46,409 nucleotides of DNA from an uncultured Acetatifactor sp. (GCA_947625675.1 CANQPH010000021.1:1-46409), one strand, 5' to 3'; shown: positions 15,459 through 24,635, numbered from the stretch's first letter. Numbers and translations: made by a program. Notes: generated from the letters alone by a model not told the origin.

Positions 15459-16400
15459 TTACTCCTGACCTTCCTTCCAGCGCATCCCCGCCTGAATATC
15501 CTCTTCCACCTGGGCCGCCAGGGCCGCCACGTCGGCAAAGCGCCGTTCCGGCCGCCGAAATTCGCAGAGACTGACTTCGATTTCCTGTCCGTAAATTTCC
15601 TCATCGAAATCATAAAGGTAGGATTCCACCCCCAGGCTGCGCTCCGCAGTCACCGTGGGCTTGTACCCCACGTTGCTGACGGCGTAATGAGGTTTCTCCA
15701 GTCCCCCTTTTTCCAGGAGGCGCACCTTGGAAAAATAGACCCCGCAGGGCGGCAGAAGCTTGTCCGGAGCCGGATGGAGATTGACCGTGGGCATGCCGAG
15801 CCGCCTGCCCAGCTGCTTTCCGTGCTCCACTTTGCCCAAAACCGTATAAGGCGTGCCCAAAAGTCGGCTCACGCAGGACATATGGCCCGCCTCCAGCTCT
15901 TCTCTCACCAGGGATGAGCTGATGACCTGATTCTCCAGGCGCACCTTTTCGATGATCTTCGTCTCAAATCCGCAAAAGGCGGACATTTCCTGCAAAAGCT
16001 CCGCATTTCCCCTGCCTTCGGCCCCGAAGGAAACGTCCTCCCCCGCCGCCAGGAACCGGACTTGCAGCTGATTCACCAGCACCTCCCTGACAAAGATACG
16101 GGGAGGAATGGCCGCCGTTTCCCGGTTCAAGGGAAATTCAATCAGAAGGTCGATCCCCATTCGCTGGAAGATCTCCCTCTTTTCCTCCAAAGTGTTCAAA
16201 ACCTTTCCGTCCGCCCCCGCAAAAAGAACGGAAGGAGGGGGATCAAAGGTGAAAACACAGGCCGACAGGCCCTCCCGCTTTTTCTCCAGAATCTCCTGTA
16301 AAAGGCGCTGATGTCCCAAATGCACCCCATCGAACTTCCCTATGGTCAGCGCCATGGGAACGGCGATCTGAAAATCCAGGGTATTGGAAATAATCTCCAA
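15459..16400 (-). CDS. ribF: Bifunctional riboflavin kinase / FAD synthetase
   Basis: A 313-residue cytosolic enzyme that turns riboflavin into FMN and then FAD. The N-terminal FAD synthetase (nucleotidyl transferase) domain has IGKFDGVHLGHQRLL and the conserved ISSSLVREEL. The C-terminal riboflavin kinase domain has GKQLGRRLGMPTVNL, PPCGVYF, NVGYKPTV and VESYLYDFDEEIYGQ. The start is a TTG at 16400, backed by AAGGAG nine bases upstream. It is the last gene of the rimP operon, matching the truB-ribF order in Bacillus. It is separated from truB by a tandem repeat tract that runs up to its ribosome binding site. Confidence 0.95.
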   Translation of the reverse strand: MEIISNTLDFQIAVPMALTIGKFDGVHLGHQRLLQEILEKKREGLSACVFTFDPPPSVLFAGADGKVLNTLEEKREIFQRMGIDLLIEFPLNRETAAIPPRIFVREVLVNQLQVRFLAAGEDVSFGAEGRGNAELLQEMSAFCGFETKIIEKVRLENQVISSSLVREELEAGHMSCVSRLLGTPYTVLGKVEHGKQLGRRLGMPTVNLHPAPDKLLPPCGVYFSKVRLLEKGGLEKPHYAVSNVGYKPTVTAERSLGVESYLYDFDEEIYGQEIEVSLCEFRRPERRFADVAALAAQVEEDIQAGMRWKEGQE

Positions 16401-16422
16401 AGATTTTTACTCCTTATTCATC

Positions 16423-16517
16423 CGTTTAATCGTCATTCATCCGATTGGCAGCCAATCGCCCGATTGACCATCTTTTATCCGTTTGGCCGTCAATCGCCTG
16501 ATTGGCCATCTTTTATC
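16423..16517. repeat. 38-bp tandem repeat before ribF
   Basis: On the minus strand there are two 38-base copies starting GATAAAAGATGG (16517-16480 and 16479-16442), each made of two 19-base halves. A third 19-base half copy starting GATGAATGACG (16441-16423) and then GATGAATAAGGAG follow, so the repeat leads straight into the ribF ribosome binding site. Confidence 0.8.
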
Positions 16518-16540
16518 AGTTCGGCCGTCATGGGCAGAAC

Positions 16541-17446
16541 TCAGTCCCCGGGCGGAAACATTTTCACCGGTTTATAACGGCCCGTCTCCGGTTCATAGGC
16601 ATAGAGTCCCCAAAAGACTCCCTTCTCATCATAAATCCGGATGCGCTCTCCCCCGCCGTACTTCAATCCCTCCGCCGTATGCTCCGGCAAAAAAGGATTC
16701 CCGTTCCGAAGGAGCGTCTGGTGCTCCCCGCAGACGTGCAGCGCCGCAGTCCCGGGGAAACAGGCGTCCACGGGAATCAAAAGGCCGGACAGGTAGCCCG
16801 CATCCTTCCGCCGCTGTATTTCGCTTAAAGGGACGGCGTCCCGGAGCCCGAACTGCCCCACTCGGGTTCGGAGCAGATGCTCCATGGCCCCGCCGCAGCC
16901 CAGCTTCCTGCCGATATCGTCGCAAAGGGTGCGGACATAGGTTCCCTTCGAGCAATGCACGCTGAATTTCACCCGGGGAAGCTCCATCTCCAGGATCCGG
17001 ATCTCATAAATTTCCACCGGACGGGGAAGCCTTTCCACCTCTTTCCCGGCCCGGGCCAGCTCGTACAACTTTTTCCCGTTCACCTTCAGGGCGGAATACA
17101 TGGGCGGCACCTGGTCATAGGCGCCCTGAAAACCCAGCACTGCTTCCCGGATCTGCTCCTCCGTGGCTTCCACGGGATGGGCTTCCAGTACTTGTCCCGT
17201 GGTATCCTGGGTGTCCGTCCGGATTCCCAGGAGAAGCACCGCCGTATATTCTTTTTCCTTATCCACCAAAAGGTCGCAGAGTCTGGTGGCGCTGCCCAGG
17301 GCCACCGGCAGGACGCCCTCCGCCGCCGGATCCAGGGTGCCGGTATGACCGATTTTTTTCTGCCCATAGATCCCCCGCAGCTTCGCCACTACGTCATGGG
17401 AAGTAAAACCGGCTTCCTTGTATACGTTGAGGATCCCGTTATACAT
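16541..17446 (-). CDS. truB: tRNA pseudouridine(55) synthase TruB
   Basis: A 301-residue enzyme that makes pseudouridine 55 in the T-loop of tRNAs. The catalytic Asp39 sits in GHTGTLDPAAEGVLPVALG. YTAVLLLGIRTDTQD, QVPPMYSALKVNGKKLYELAR and KGTYVRTLCDDIG are the other family motifs, and a short PUA-like C-terminal domain follows. ATG 17446 is chosen because GGAG lies six bases upstream; the upstream ATG at 17458 has no such site. The gene overlaps the end of nrnA by 8 bases, which points to coupled translation. Confidence 0.95.
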   Translation of the reverse strand: MYNGILNVYKEAGFTSHDVVAKLRGIYGQKKIGHTGTLDPAAEGVLPVALGSATRLCDLLVDKEKEYTAVLLLGIRTDTQDTTGQVLEAHPVEATEEQIREAVLGFQGAYDQVPPMYSALKVNGKKLYELARAGKEVERLPRPVEIYEIRILEMELPRVKFSVHCSKGTYVRTLCDDIGRKLGCGGAMEHLLRTRVGQFGLRDAVPLSEIQRRKDAGYLSGLLIPVDACFPGTAALHVCGEHQTLLRNGNPFLPEHTAEGLKYGGGERIRIYDEKGVFWGLYAYEPETGRYKPVKMFPPGD

Positions 17447-18398
17447 CTTCTTCTCCATCCAATTGCTGTTGTATATGGAGGGACAGATTGTTCACGCAGT
17501 CGTGAAAGGTTCCCTTCATGGTGCAGCCCGCCGCCCTGGCATGGCCGCCGCCGCCAAAATACTTGGCCACCTTCGCCACGTCCACCAGTTCATCTGAACG
17601 CAGACTGATCTTATATTCCAAAAGGTCGGTCTGGTACATGAAAATAGCGCAGTGAATGCCCGTAATATTGCGCAGCTGGTTCACGATTCCTTCCAGATCC
17701 GCCGGAACCGCCTCGTAAAAATCCATCATTTTCCGATCGATGCAGCTGACGATGCACCGCCCGTCCATGAAACGGATGCTCTCGATCAGGGCCCGCCCCA
17801 GGATCTGGGCCTGCCGGTAGGTCTTCTGATAAAAAGTTTCCTCGATCAGCCTGGGAAAAGGGAAGCCGAAGCTGATCAAATGGGCGGCCTTTTCCATGGT
17901 TTCCGGGGCGGTATTGGAATACTGGAAAACCCCGGTATCATGGATGATCCCGATATAAAGGGCCATGGCCATGTCCCGGTCCAGCCGCTCCTTTTCCAGC
18001 AGATCATAGATCATCTCGCTGGTAGAGCTGGCCAAGGGCTTCACTTCATTCACATCGCCGCAGCCGGGATTGCTCACATGATGGTCGATGTTGATTCTTT
18101 TTGCGGCTCCATTAAAATATTTTTCCCCATCTCCCAGCCTGTCCGCACTGCAGTCCAGGCAGAAAAACACGTCAAAGGGGGCCTCCTGCCCAAACTCGCT
18201 GTCAATCTCTTCATAGCCCGCAATCTCGCTGAAAATGGCGGGAGGCTTTTCCAAAAACACCTTGATATATGTATCCGGCAGACATTTCCGCAAATACTGG
18301 TACAGACCCAGGCAGGCGCCCACGCAGTCCCCGTCCGGCCGAACGTGCCCGCCGATGCCGATCCGCTTCGCACCGCCGCATTCCTGTAAAATGTTCAT
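17439..18398 (-). CDS. nrnA: DHH/DHHA1 oligoribonuclease / pAp phosphatase (NrnA-like)
   Basis: A 319-residue phosphoesterase. Metal-binding motifs are GGHVRPDGDCVGA (16-28), the DCS around residue 82 and the DHH of NIDHHVSNPG (105-107). The C-terminal DHHA1 domain has FGGGGHARAAGC. NrnA-type enzymes degrade 2-5 base RNA oligomers and remove the 3' phosphate of pAp. ATG 18398 has GGAG six bases upstream; two earlier in-frame starts (18422 GTG, 18410 ATG) are less favoured. Its place between rbfA and truB matches many Clostridia. Confidence 0.93.
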   Translation of the reverse strand: MNILQECGGAKRIGIGGHVRPDGDCVGACLGLYQYLRKCLPDTYIKVFLEKPPAIFSEIAGYEEIDSEFGQEAPFDVFFCLDCSADRLGDGEKYFNGAAKRINIDHHVSNPGCGDVNEVKPLASSTSEMIYDLLEKERLDRDMAMALYIGIIHDTGVFQYSNTAPETMEKAAHLISFGFPFPRLIEETFYQKTYRQAQILGRALIESIRFMDGRCIVSCIDRKMMDFYEAVPADLEGIVNQLRNITGIHCAIFMYQTDLLEYKISLRSDELVDVAKVAKYFGGGGHARAAGCTMKGTFHDCVNNLSLHIQQQLDGEEDV

Positions 18399-18495
18399 CT
18401 CTATCTCCATTCCTTCCAACACGCTGTTTCTTAGCGCATAACTATGATAAGCCCCGCATATCGAACACGAGGCTTACCAAACTACAATCTATTTC

Positions 18496-19032
18496 CTATA
18501 TCCGTTTCTCCAACGTCAGCCCTTCCACATCGGTCTCCGCTTCCTCGGCGCCAGCTTCAACCTCGTCTGCATCCGCTTCCGCTTCCTCGGCATCTACTTC
18601 CGCTTCGTTGGCGTCCGCTTCCGCTTCGTCAGCCTCAGCCTCGGCTCTGACAGCGTCCGCTTCCGCCCTGTTGGCATCGTCGGCGGCGATCACCTCGTCA
18701 ATTTTGTGGGACATATTCACCCCATATTCAATGGACTGATCCATCACAAAGGTAATGTCCGGCGTATTTCTCAGGTTGACCACCTTGGCCAGACGCATCT
18801 TGATGAATCCCATGGCGCTTTTCAGGCCCTGCAGGGTGGCGGTCCGTTCCTCTTCGCCGCCCAGCACGCTGATCCATGCCTTGCAGCTCTTCAGATCGGG
18901 GGCCACTTCCACGGACACCACGCTGGTGAAGGGACTGATCCTGGGATCCTTGATCTCGCCCCGGATCACCTCCGCCAACACCTTCCGCACCTCTCCATTG
19001 ATCCTCGTGTTCTTCACACTATTTTTTCTCAT
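18496..19032 (-). CDS. rbfA: Ribosome-binding factor A with acidic heptad-repeat tail
   Basis: A 178-residue protein. Residues 1-115 are a normal RbfA KH-like domain that helps 30S maturation (RINGEVRKVLAEVIRGEIKD, DPRISPFTSVVSVEVAPDL, TPDITFVMDQSIEYG). Residues about 121-169 form an unusual tail of seven heptads of Glu, Ala and Asp (units such as RAEADAV, EAEADAN, EAEVDAE), a 21-bp DNA period. Family members normally end near residue 115-125. The tail is strongly acidic and should be helical. The ribosome site is GGAGAATAGTGT. It lies between infB (about 330 bases upstream) and nrnA. Confidence 0.93.
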   Translation of the reverse strand: MRKNSVKNTRINGEVRKVLAEVIRGEIKDPRISPFTSVVSVEVAPDLKSCKAWISVLGGEEERTATLQGLKSAMGFIKMRLAKVVNLRNTPDITFVMDQSIEYGVNMSHKIDEVIAADDANRAEADAVRAEAEADEAEADANEAEVDAEEAEADADEVEAGAEEAETDVEGLTLEKRI

Positions 19033-19044
19033 ACACTATTCTCC

Positions 19045-19175
19045 ATTCCGAAGCGCTTGCGCAATCAGGGCAAGACGGACTTCGCCTCGTCTCGAAAAAT
19101 TCGCAAATGCGATTTCTCACCTGCCATCTGGGACATTTGTGTCGCTCCGGCACAAATATCTGTGTGAAAAAAGAG
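19045..19175. repeat. Hairpin-rich element between infB and rbfA
   Basis: On the minus strand the region holds several small stem-loops in a row: ATTTGTG...CACAAAT (about 19134-19156), TCGCA-TT-TGCGA, a GACGAGG/CCGTC imperfect pair and GCGCAAGCGC. It has no gene of its own, and a 67-codon open frame here has no ribosome binding site. It may be a dispersed intergenic repeat or a structured spacer in the operon mRNA. Confidence 0.4.
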
Positions 19176-19257
19176 CCACCAAGCCCATTCCCCACGCTGC
19201 CCCTCTTTGAACAGCTCCACAATCCTTTCAGATGATGAGGCCGCCCTTAAACCAACT

Positions 19258-19352
19258 CTTAGAAGAATTGCAAAGCAATTCTTTCCGCTGACGGGGCCGC
19301 TATGCCGAAACCTTAGAAGAATTGCAAAGCAATTCTTTCCGCTGACGGGGCC
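19258..19352. repeat. Two perfect 41-bp direct repeats downstream of infB
   Basis: Identical 41-base copies at 19258-19298 and 19312-19352 (period 54). Each holds the palindrome AGAATTGC-AAA-GCAATTCT and ends with CGCTGACGGGGCC. The second copy forms half of the hairpin that includes the infB stop codon. Confidence 0.9.
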
Positions 19353-19365
19353 CTCCCCGTCAGCG
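19340..19365 (-). other. 11-bp hairpin spanning the infB stop codon
   Basis: Arms 19365-19355 and 19350-19340 (CGCTGACGGGG and complement) with a 4-base loop. The infB TGA at 19362-19360 lies inside the left arm. There is no T tract, and transcription must continue into rbfA, so it is more likely an mRNA end-protecting structure or a remnant of repeat duplication than a terminator. Confidence 0.6.
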
Positions 19366-22300
19366 TGGTACCTCCACCATAACATACGCTTCCACGATGT
19401 CCAGCTCCTGCATCTGGTCGAATCCGGCGAAGACCAGGCCGCATTCGTAACCGGCCCGAACCTCCTTCACGTCGTCCTTGAATCTCTTCAGGGAAGCCAG
19501 CTCGCCTTCGTAAATCTGCTTGCCCTCTCTGGTGATCCGGATCTTGCAGTTTCTCTGGAACACGCCGTCCAGCACGTAGGAACCGGCGATGTTGCCGATG
19601 GCGGACGCCCGGAAGAGCTGCCGGACTTCCGCATGGCCGATCACCTTTTCTTCAAAGATCGGATCCAGCATTCCCTTCATGGCGGCCTCGATATCCTCGA
19701 TGGCCTGGTAGATCACCTTGTACAGACGGATATCCACGTTTTCCCGCTCCGCCGTGGCCTTGGCCGTGGCGTCAGGCCGCACGTTGAAGCCGATGATAAT
19801 GGCATTGGAAGCCCCCGCCAGCATGACGTCGGATTCGTTGATGGCGCCCACGCCGCCGTGGATGCACTTGACCACCACTTCCTCGTTGGAAAGCTTGGAA
19901 AGGGACTGCTTCACCGCCTCCACGCTTCCCTGCACGTCCGCCTTGACGATCAGGTTCAGCTCCTTCAGATTGCCTTCCTTGATCTGGGAGAACAGATCGT
20001 CCAGGGACATTCTGGACTTGGTTTCCTCTATCATTTTTTCCCTGTTTTGCGTTAAATATGTCTCCGCATAAGTTTTTGCCGTCTTGTCGCTGTCATGGGC
20101 CAGGAACACCTCTCCGGCGCTGGGCACGTCGTTCAGGCCCAGGATCTCCACCGGCATGGAAGGAGTGGCCTCCTTCACCCTCTTGCCCTTGTCGTCTATC
20201 ATGGCCCGAACCTTGCCGCTGCTGGCCCCTGCGGAAATAAAGTCTCCCACATGCAGGGTTCCCTTCTGCACCAGGACGGTGGCCACCGGGCCCCTGCCCT
20301 TATCCAGCTCCGCCTCGATCACCAGGCCTCTGGCCCGTCTGTCAGGATTGGCCTTCAGTTCCAGGAGATCCGCAGAAAGCAGGATCATTTCCAGCATTTC
20401 CTCGATTCCCTCGCCGGTCTTGGCGGACACGGGGGCGAACACGGTGCTGCCGCCCCAGCTCTCGGCCACCAGGCCGTACTCGGTCAGCTCCTGCTTCACC
20501 CGTTCCACGTTGGCGGAGGGCTTGTCGATCTTGTTCACCGCCACGATGATCTCCACCCCTGCGGCCTTGGCGTGATTGATGGCCTCTATGGTCTGAGGCA
20601 TCACGCCGTCGTCCGCCGCCACCACCAGGATGGCGATGTCCGTGGCGTTGGCGCCACGCATACGCATGGCAGTAAAGGCTTCATGACCCGGAGTATCCAG
20701 GAAGGTGATCTTCCTTCCGTTGATATTCACCATGTAAGCGCCGATATGCTGTGTGATGCCGCCGGCTTCCTTGTCCGTCACGTTGGTCTTGCGGATGGCA
20801 TCCAGCAGGGAGGTCTTGCCATGGTCCACGTGACCCATGACGCAGACTACGGGAGGTCTCTCCACCATGCTGGCTTCATCCTCCTCATCCTCCCTGAGCA
20901 GTTCCTCGATCACGTCCACCTTGACCTCCCGCTCACAGAGGATTTCGTATTCCATGGCAATGTTTTCCGCATCCTCATAGGAAATCTCCTGATTCACGGT
21001 CACAACCTTGCCCTGCAAAAACAGCTTCTTGATAATGGCGGCAGGCTGCATGCGCATCTTATCCGCCAGATCTTTAATGGTGATATTGTCAGGAAGGGTG
21101 ATGACTTTGATCACCTCTTCCGCTTCTTCTTCCTTCTTTTCGGGCTTGATGAAGCGGCCGGGCTTCTTCAGCTTCTCTTCCTCTTCATAGACCATTTCCC
21201 TGCGGGAACGCTTATCCTTCTCCTGGCTGATGCGCCGCTTATCCTGCTCCCGCTTCTTCTCCACGTCCTTGGAAGGTGCTTCCGACGCAAAGCCTCCAAC
21301 CGAGTCTTTACCTCTGGTGCGACTTCCCGGCCCCGCATTTCCTCTGCCGCCCTGGCCAAAACTCGAACCGCCCCGGCCATTGCCTTGACCACCGCTGCGG
21401 CCAAAGCGATCCGTTTGCCCGCCTTCAAAACCAGGTCTGCCAGGTCTGCCAGATCCATCCGTTCTGTTGTAGCCCGGTCTGCCATTGCCTGCACCTCCTC
21501 TGCCCTGACCCGTGCGGCCGCCCTGGGTGCGGTCGCCGGACTGACTGCGGTCCCCATAGGACGGGCGGTCACCGGACTGACTGCGGTCGCCATATGGCAT
21601 GCGATCGCCATATTGTCCTCTGCCGCGGCTGTCCCGTTCTCTTCCATCCTGAGTGCGGCCTTCCCGGCTGCGGCCGTCCCGCTCTCTCCCATCCTGGGTG
21701 CGGCCCTCTCGGCTGCGGCCATCCCGTTCTCTCCCATCCTGAGATCGGCCTTCCCGGCCGCGGCCGTCCCGTTCTCTCCCGTCCTGGGTGCGGCCTTCCC
21801 GGCTGCGCTCTCCGGACTGAGGACGTTCCTTTGCAGTTCTCTCCCGAGATTCCGAAGGACGGGACTCCGTCTTCTCCATCGGCCGTTTTTCGGAGGTCTC
21901 GGCCCCCCGCTCCAATGCGGTCTTGCCGCCCTCTTTTTCCACTGCGGTTCCGCCAACGGTCTCCGGGGCGGAAGTCTGCTCTGCGGCGGAATGCAAAACC
22001 TCCTTCGCTTCCTCTCTGGCAAGCAGCGCCTCTTCCGACTTGCTCTCCGCAGCTTCCTGTCCCTTTGCTTCCTGGGGCTTGGCTGACGGTTTCTCCGCCG
22101 AACGAGGTTTTGGAGCCGGCTTGGACGGCATCATCTGCACGCTGGGCGTGGGAGACGGAGGGGTCAAGGGCTTGATGGGCTTGACGGGCTTCACAGGCTT
22201 CTCCTGCTTTGTCGAGGCTGCCGTGCGGTTCCTCTGGACGCCCTGAGCGCCGCCCTTCCCACCGTCTCGCTCCGAACGGGACGAGCCCTGGCTGACATAG

Positions 22301-22662
22301 GAGGTTCCGGTATAGCCGCTCTGGGTGCTGTAATTTCCCCTGCCCTGAGTGCGGGTCCCTCCAGCGGACGAGGCGGCCCTGCCCCCTCCCATCTTGGAAT
22401 TCTGCTGGTTGCTCACGATAATGATCTTTTTCTTCTTCTTGGGGGCTTCCGTCTCGGGTCCCGCCTGAGAAGCGCCTTCCGTCCCCTGCGTTCCCGCCGG
22501 TTTATGATTCCCCAATTCTTTCCTCACCATTCCTGCCACATCGTCCTCCAGAGAGTTTTGCGTCGTGCTGACCTCCACTCCCTTTTTCCTTAAAAATTCT
22601 ATCACTTCCCGGCTGGGTCTGTTCAACTCCTTCGCCAGTTCCTGTACTCTTATCTTCGCCAT
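19360..22662 (-). CDS. infB: Translation initiation factor IF-2 with very long repeat-rich N-terminus
   Basis: A 1100-residue GTPase that brings fMet-tRNA to the 30S subunit. Residues 1-52 are an IF2_N domain ([20 protein letters not shown]). Residues about 55-480 are low complexity: Lys/Glu/Ala/Pro-rich, then Arg/Gly/Asp repeats (units like [15 protein letters not shown], then [10 protein letters not shown] and Gly-rich [10 protein letters not shown]). A second IF2_N domain ([20 protein letters not shown]) leads into the G domain with GHVDHGKTS (about residue 600), DTPGHE and NKIDKP, then domains II to IV. Bacillus IF-2 is near 716 residues, so the extra length is all in the linker. The start ATG has GGAGGTAGATAATAGC upstream and lies five bases after ylxQ. 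Confidence 0.96.
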   Translation of the reverse strand: MAKIRVQELAKELNRPSREVIEFLRKKGVEVSTTQNSLEDDVAGMVRKELGNHKPAGTQGTEGASQAGPETEAPKKKKKIIIVSNQQNSKMGGGRAASSAGGTRTQGRGNYSTQSGYTGTSYVSQGSSRSERDGGKGGAQGVQRNRTAASTKQEKPVKPVKPIKPLTPPSPTPSVQMMPSKPAPKPRSAEKPSAKPQEAKGQEAAESKSEEALLAREEAKEVLHSAAEQTSAPETVGGTAVEKEGGKTALERGAETSEKRPMEKTESRPSESRERTAKERPQSGERSREGRTQDGRERDGRGREGRSQDGRERDGRSREGRTQDGRERDGRSREGRTQDGRERDSRGRGQYGDRMPYGDRSQSGDRPSYGDRSQSGDRTQGGRTGQGRGGAGNGRPGYNRTDGSGRPGRPGFEGGQTDRFGRSGGQGNGRGGSSFGQGGRGNAGPGSRTRGKDSVGGFASEAPSKDVEKKREQDKRRISQEKDKRSRREMVYEEEEKLKKPGRFIKPEKKEEEAEEVIKVITLPDNITIKDLADKMRMQPAAIIKKLFLQGKVVTVNQEISYEDAENIAMEYEILCEREVKVDVIEELLREDEEDEASMVERPPVVCVMGHVDHGKTSLLDAIRKTNVTDKEAGGITQHIGAYMVNINGRKITFLDTPGHEAFTAMRMRGANATDIAILVVAADDGVMPQTIEAINHAKAAGVEIIVAVNKIDKPSANVERVKQELTEYGLVAESWGGSTVFAPVSAKTGEGIEEMLEMILLSADLLELKANPDRRARGLVIEAELDKGRGPVATVLVQKGTLHVGDFISAGASSGKVRAMIDDKGKRVKEATPSMPVEILGLNDVPSAGEVFLAHDSDKTAKTYAETYLTQNREKMIEETKSRMSLDDLFSQIKEGNLKELNLIVKADVQGSVEAVKQSLSKLSNEEVVVKCIHGGVGAINESDVMLAGASNAIIIGFNVRPDATAKATAERENVDIRLYKVIYQAIEDIEAAMKGMLDPIFEEKVIGHAEVRQLFRASAIGNIAGSYVLDGVFQRNCKIRITREGKQIYEGELASLKRFKDDVKEVRAGYECGLVFAGFDQMQELDIVEAYVMVEVPR

Positions 22663-22666
22663 GCTA

Positions 22667-22996
22667 TTATCTACCTCCGTTCGCCCTTTCTTCCGCTTCC
22701 AGGAGCTTCCTGATCCCCTCCGCCAGTCCTGCATTGATGACAGCCACCGAAGACCTCAGATCTTTTCCGATCGCCTGTCCCAGGCTGGCCTTGCTGCCGT
22801 ACAGATAAAAGGGAACCCGGTAAAAACCGCATTTGTCGGCAAATAGTTTTCTGGTGTTGTCCGAGGCGTCCTCCGCCACCAGCACCAGCATGGCTTTGCC
22901 GTTCTTCACCGCATTCAAAGTCTGCGATTCTCCGCTGGCCACGTTGCGGCCCCTGGCCGCCAGACCCAGCAAGGATAACACTTTATTCTGATTCAA
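22667..22996 (-). CDS. ylxQ: L7Ae-family RNA-binding protein YlxQ
   Basis: A protein of about 109 residues with the L7Ae/L30e fold ([55 protein letters not shown]). YlxQ binds kink-turn-like RNA and always accompanies ylxR and infB; its cellular role is unclear. No ATG is available. A TTG at 22996 has AAGGAG ten bases upstream; a TTG at 23005 sits too close to that site. Either start overlaps the end of ylxR, so translation is probably coupled. Confidence 0.88.
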   Translation of the reverse strand: MNQNKVLSLLGLAARGRNVASGESQTLNAVKNGKAMLVLVAEDASDNTRKLFADKCGFYRVPFYLYGSKASLGQAIGKDLRSSVAVINAGLAEGIRKLLEAEERANGGR

Positions 22997-23276
22997 GCTT
23001 TTCAAACTCCTTCTCTAAGGCGGCAAATTCCTCTTCCAGGGTGCGGTATACCTCTTCCGGGATACTCATCTTAAAGGAACGTTCCAACCCCTTGTTCCTG
23101 CGGGCCTTTTTCAAACATTCCTCCCGCTTACAAAGATATGCGCCTCTTCCATTCTTTTTTCCTGTGATATCCAGACAAATGGCGCCGTCTGCGGTTTTCA
23201 GCACTCGGAGCATCTCTTTTTTCCCCCTCATCTCCCCGCAGCCAACACATTGTCTCAAAGGAATCTTCTTCGCCAT
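22983..23276 (-). CDS. ylxR: YlxR family RNA-binding protein
   Basis: A 97-residue small basic protein of the YlxR (DUF448) family, with PLRQCVGCGEMRGKKEMLRV, GKKNGRGAYLCKREECLKKA and a Glu-rich C-terminal helix. The family has been linked to RNA binding and, in Bacillus, to RNase P function. It starts 13 bases after the nusA stop, with only a weak ribosome site (GGTGTGACGG). Confidence 0.93.
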   Translation of the reverse strand: MAKKIPLRQCVGCGEMRGKKEMLRVLKTADGAICLDITGKKNGRGAYLCKREECLKKARRNKGLERSFKMSIPEEVYRTLEEEFAALEKEFEKLESE

Positions 23277-23289
23277 GTTCCGTCACACC

Positions 23290-24576
23290 TTATTCTTCCT
23301 GTCCGGCAGGATCGGATGTGTCCGCTTCGTCCTGCATGTCCCCGTCGGGCGCATCGGTTTCCTCCGTCACATCGTCATAAATCGGGCCGTCTTCCTCGTA
23401 ACCTTCTTCATAGCCGTCCTCGTACTCGCCCTCCTCATAGCCTTCTTCGTAATCGTCCTCGTACTCGCCCTCGTATTCTCCATCGTAATCATCGTAATCG
23501 TCAATGTAGTCCTCGTAACGGAAGCCGGGAGCGTCCTTGGCCTGCGTTTCCGATTTTATGTCAATTTTATAGCCGGTCAGACGGGCCGCCAGACGGGCGT
23601 TCTGCCCCTCTTTGCCGATGGCCAGGGAAAGCTGGTAATCCGGCACCACCACCTTGGCGGTTTTTTCATCCGGATCTGCGAACACCGCCACGATCTTGGC
23701 CGGGGAAAGCGCATTCTGGATCAGGTTGCCGGGGTTTTCGTCCCAGTTCACGATGTCGATCTTCTCCCCCCGCAGTTCGTCCACGATGGCGTTGACCCTG
23801 GAACCGTTCACGCCCACGCAGGCACCTACCGCATCCACGTTGGGATTATTGCTCCAAACGGAAATCTTGGTACGGCTCCCGGCCTCTCTGGCGATGCCCT
23901 TGATCTCCACGACGCCGTCCCTGATCTCCGTCACCTCCGCTTCAAACAGCCTTTTCACCAATTCCGGATGAGTGCGGCTCACGTTGATGCGGGGGCCCTT
24001 GGGCGTGTTTTTCACTTCCAAAATATAGACCTTGATACGCTCCGTGGGACGGAACACCTCGCCCTTCACCTGTTCATTCTCGCTGAGCAGCGCATCCGCC
24101 TTGCCCAGGTTGACGCTGATGTTCTTCCCCATGTATCTCTGAACCACGCCGGTGACGACGTCCTTTTCCTTTTCAAAATACTGGTTGTAAATAACGCTTC
24201 TCTCTTCCTCGCGAATCTTCTGGAGAATGACATTCTTGGCGTTCTGGGTGGCAATTCTTCCGAACTCCTTGGATTTGATCTCCACGTGGACGACGTCCCC
24301 CACCTGTGCCTGGCTTGAAATCTCTCTGGCGTCCTCCAGGGCGATCTGCAGAACCGGATCCTCCACTTCTTCCCTGGTCTCCACCACTTCCTTTTCAGCA
24401 TATACCAGAAAGTCGCAGGTCTCCCGGTTGATCTCCACCTTCACGTTGTCATTTTTGCCAAAATGATTCTTGCAGGCGGTCATCAGAGAATTCTCAATCG
24501 CATCAAAAAGCGTGTCCTTGCTGATCTCCTTCTCCTTCTCCAGAATATCCAGCGCTTCCATTAACTCCTTGTTCAT
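23290..24576 (-). CDS. nusA: Transcription termination/antitermination protein NusA with acidic tail
   Basis: A 428-residue protein with the NusA N-terminal RNA polymerase-binding domain (MNKELMEALDILEKEKEISK), the S1 domain (about 130-200: VVTGVVQRYMGKNISVNLG) and KH1/KH2 (GVNGSRVNAIVDELRGEKID, LAIGKEGQNARLAARLTGY). After residue about 350 it has an unusual tail of some 75 residues rich in Glu, Asp, Tyr and Gly (GEYEDDYEEGYEEGEYEDGY). Proteobacterial NusA also has acidic C-terminal AR domains, but this is simple repeat sequence and not such a domain. GGAGGAAAAACAGG precedes the ATG. It is the second gene of the rimP operon. Confidence 0.96.
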   Translation of the reverse strand: MNKELMEALDILEKEKEISKDTLFDAIENSLMTACKNHFGKNDNVKVEINRETCDFLVYAEKEVVETREEVEDPVLQIALEDAREISSQAQVGDVVHVEIKSKEFGRIATQNAKNVILQKIREEERSVIYNQYFEKEKDVVTGVVQRYMGKNISVNLGKADALLSENEQVKGEVFRPTERIKVYILEVKNTPKGPRINVSRTHPELVKRLFEAEVTEIRDGVVEIKGIAREAGSRTKISVWSNNPNVDAVGACVGVNGSRVNAIVDELRGEKIDIVNWDENPGNLIQNALSPAKIVAVFADPDEKTAKVVVPDYQLSLAIGKEGQNARLAARLTGYKIDIKSETQAKDAPGFRYEDYIDDYDDYDGEYEGEYEDDYEEGYEEGEYEDGYEEGYEEDGPIYDDVTEETDAPDGDMQDEADTSDPAGQEE

Positions 24577-24635
24577 TTTTCCTGTTTTTCCTCCATTCTC
24601 TCAGCCATGCTAACCGGCTGTCATGCTGACTCTCG

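Noticed and set aside
18496..18670. Separate small gene in the RbfA tail region
   Set aside because: The acidic heptads are in the same frame as the RbfA domain with no stop or internal ribosome site, so they are an extension of RbfA.
19019..19222. 67-codon frame between infB and rbfA
   Set aside because: No ribosome binding site, and the region is made of small hairpins; better explained as a repeat or structured spacer.
20095..22086. Plus-strand 663-codon open frame opposite infB
   Set aside because: It mirrors the IF-2 repeat region; the IF-2 domains on the other strand are unmistakable.
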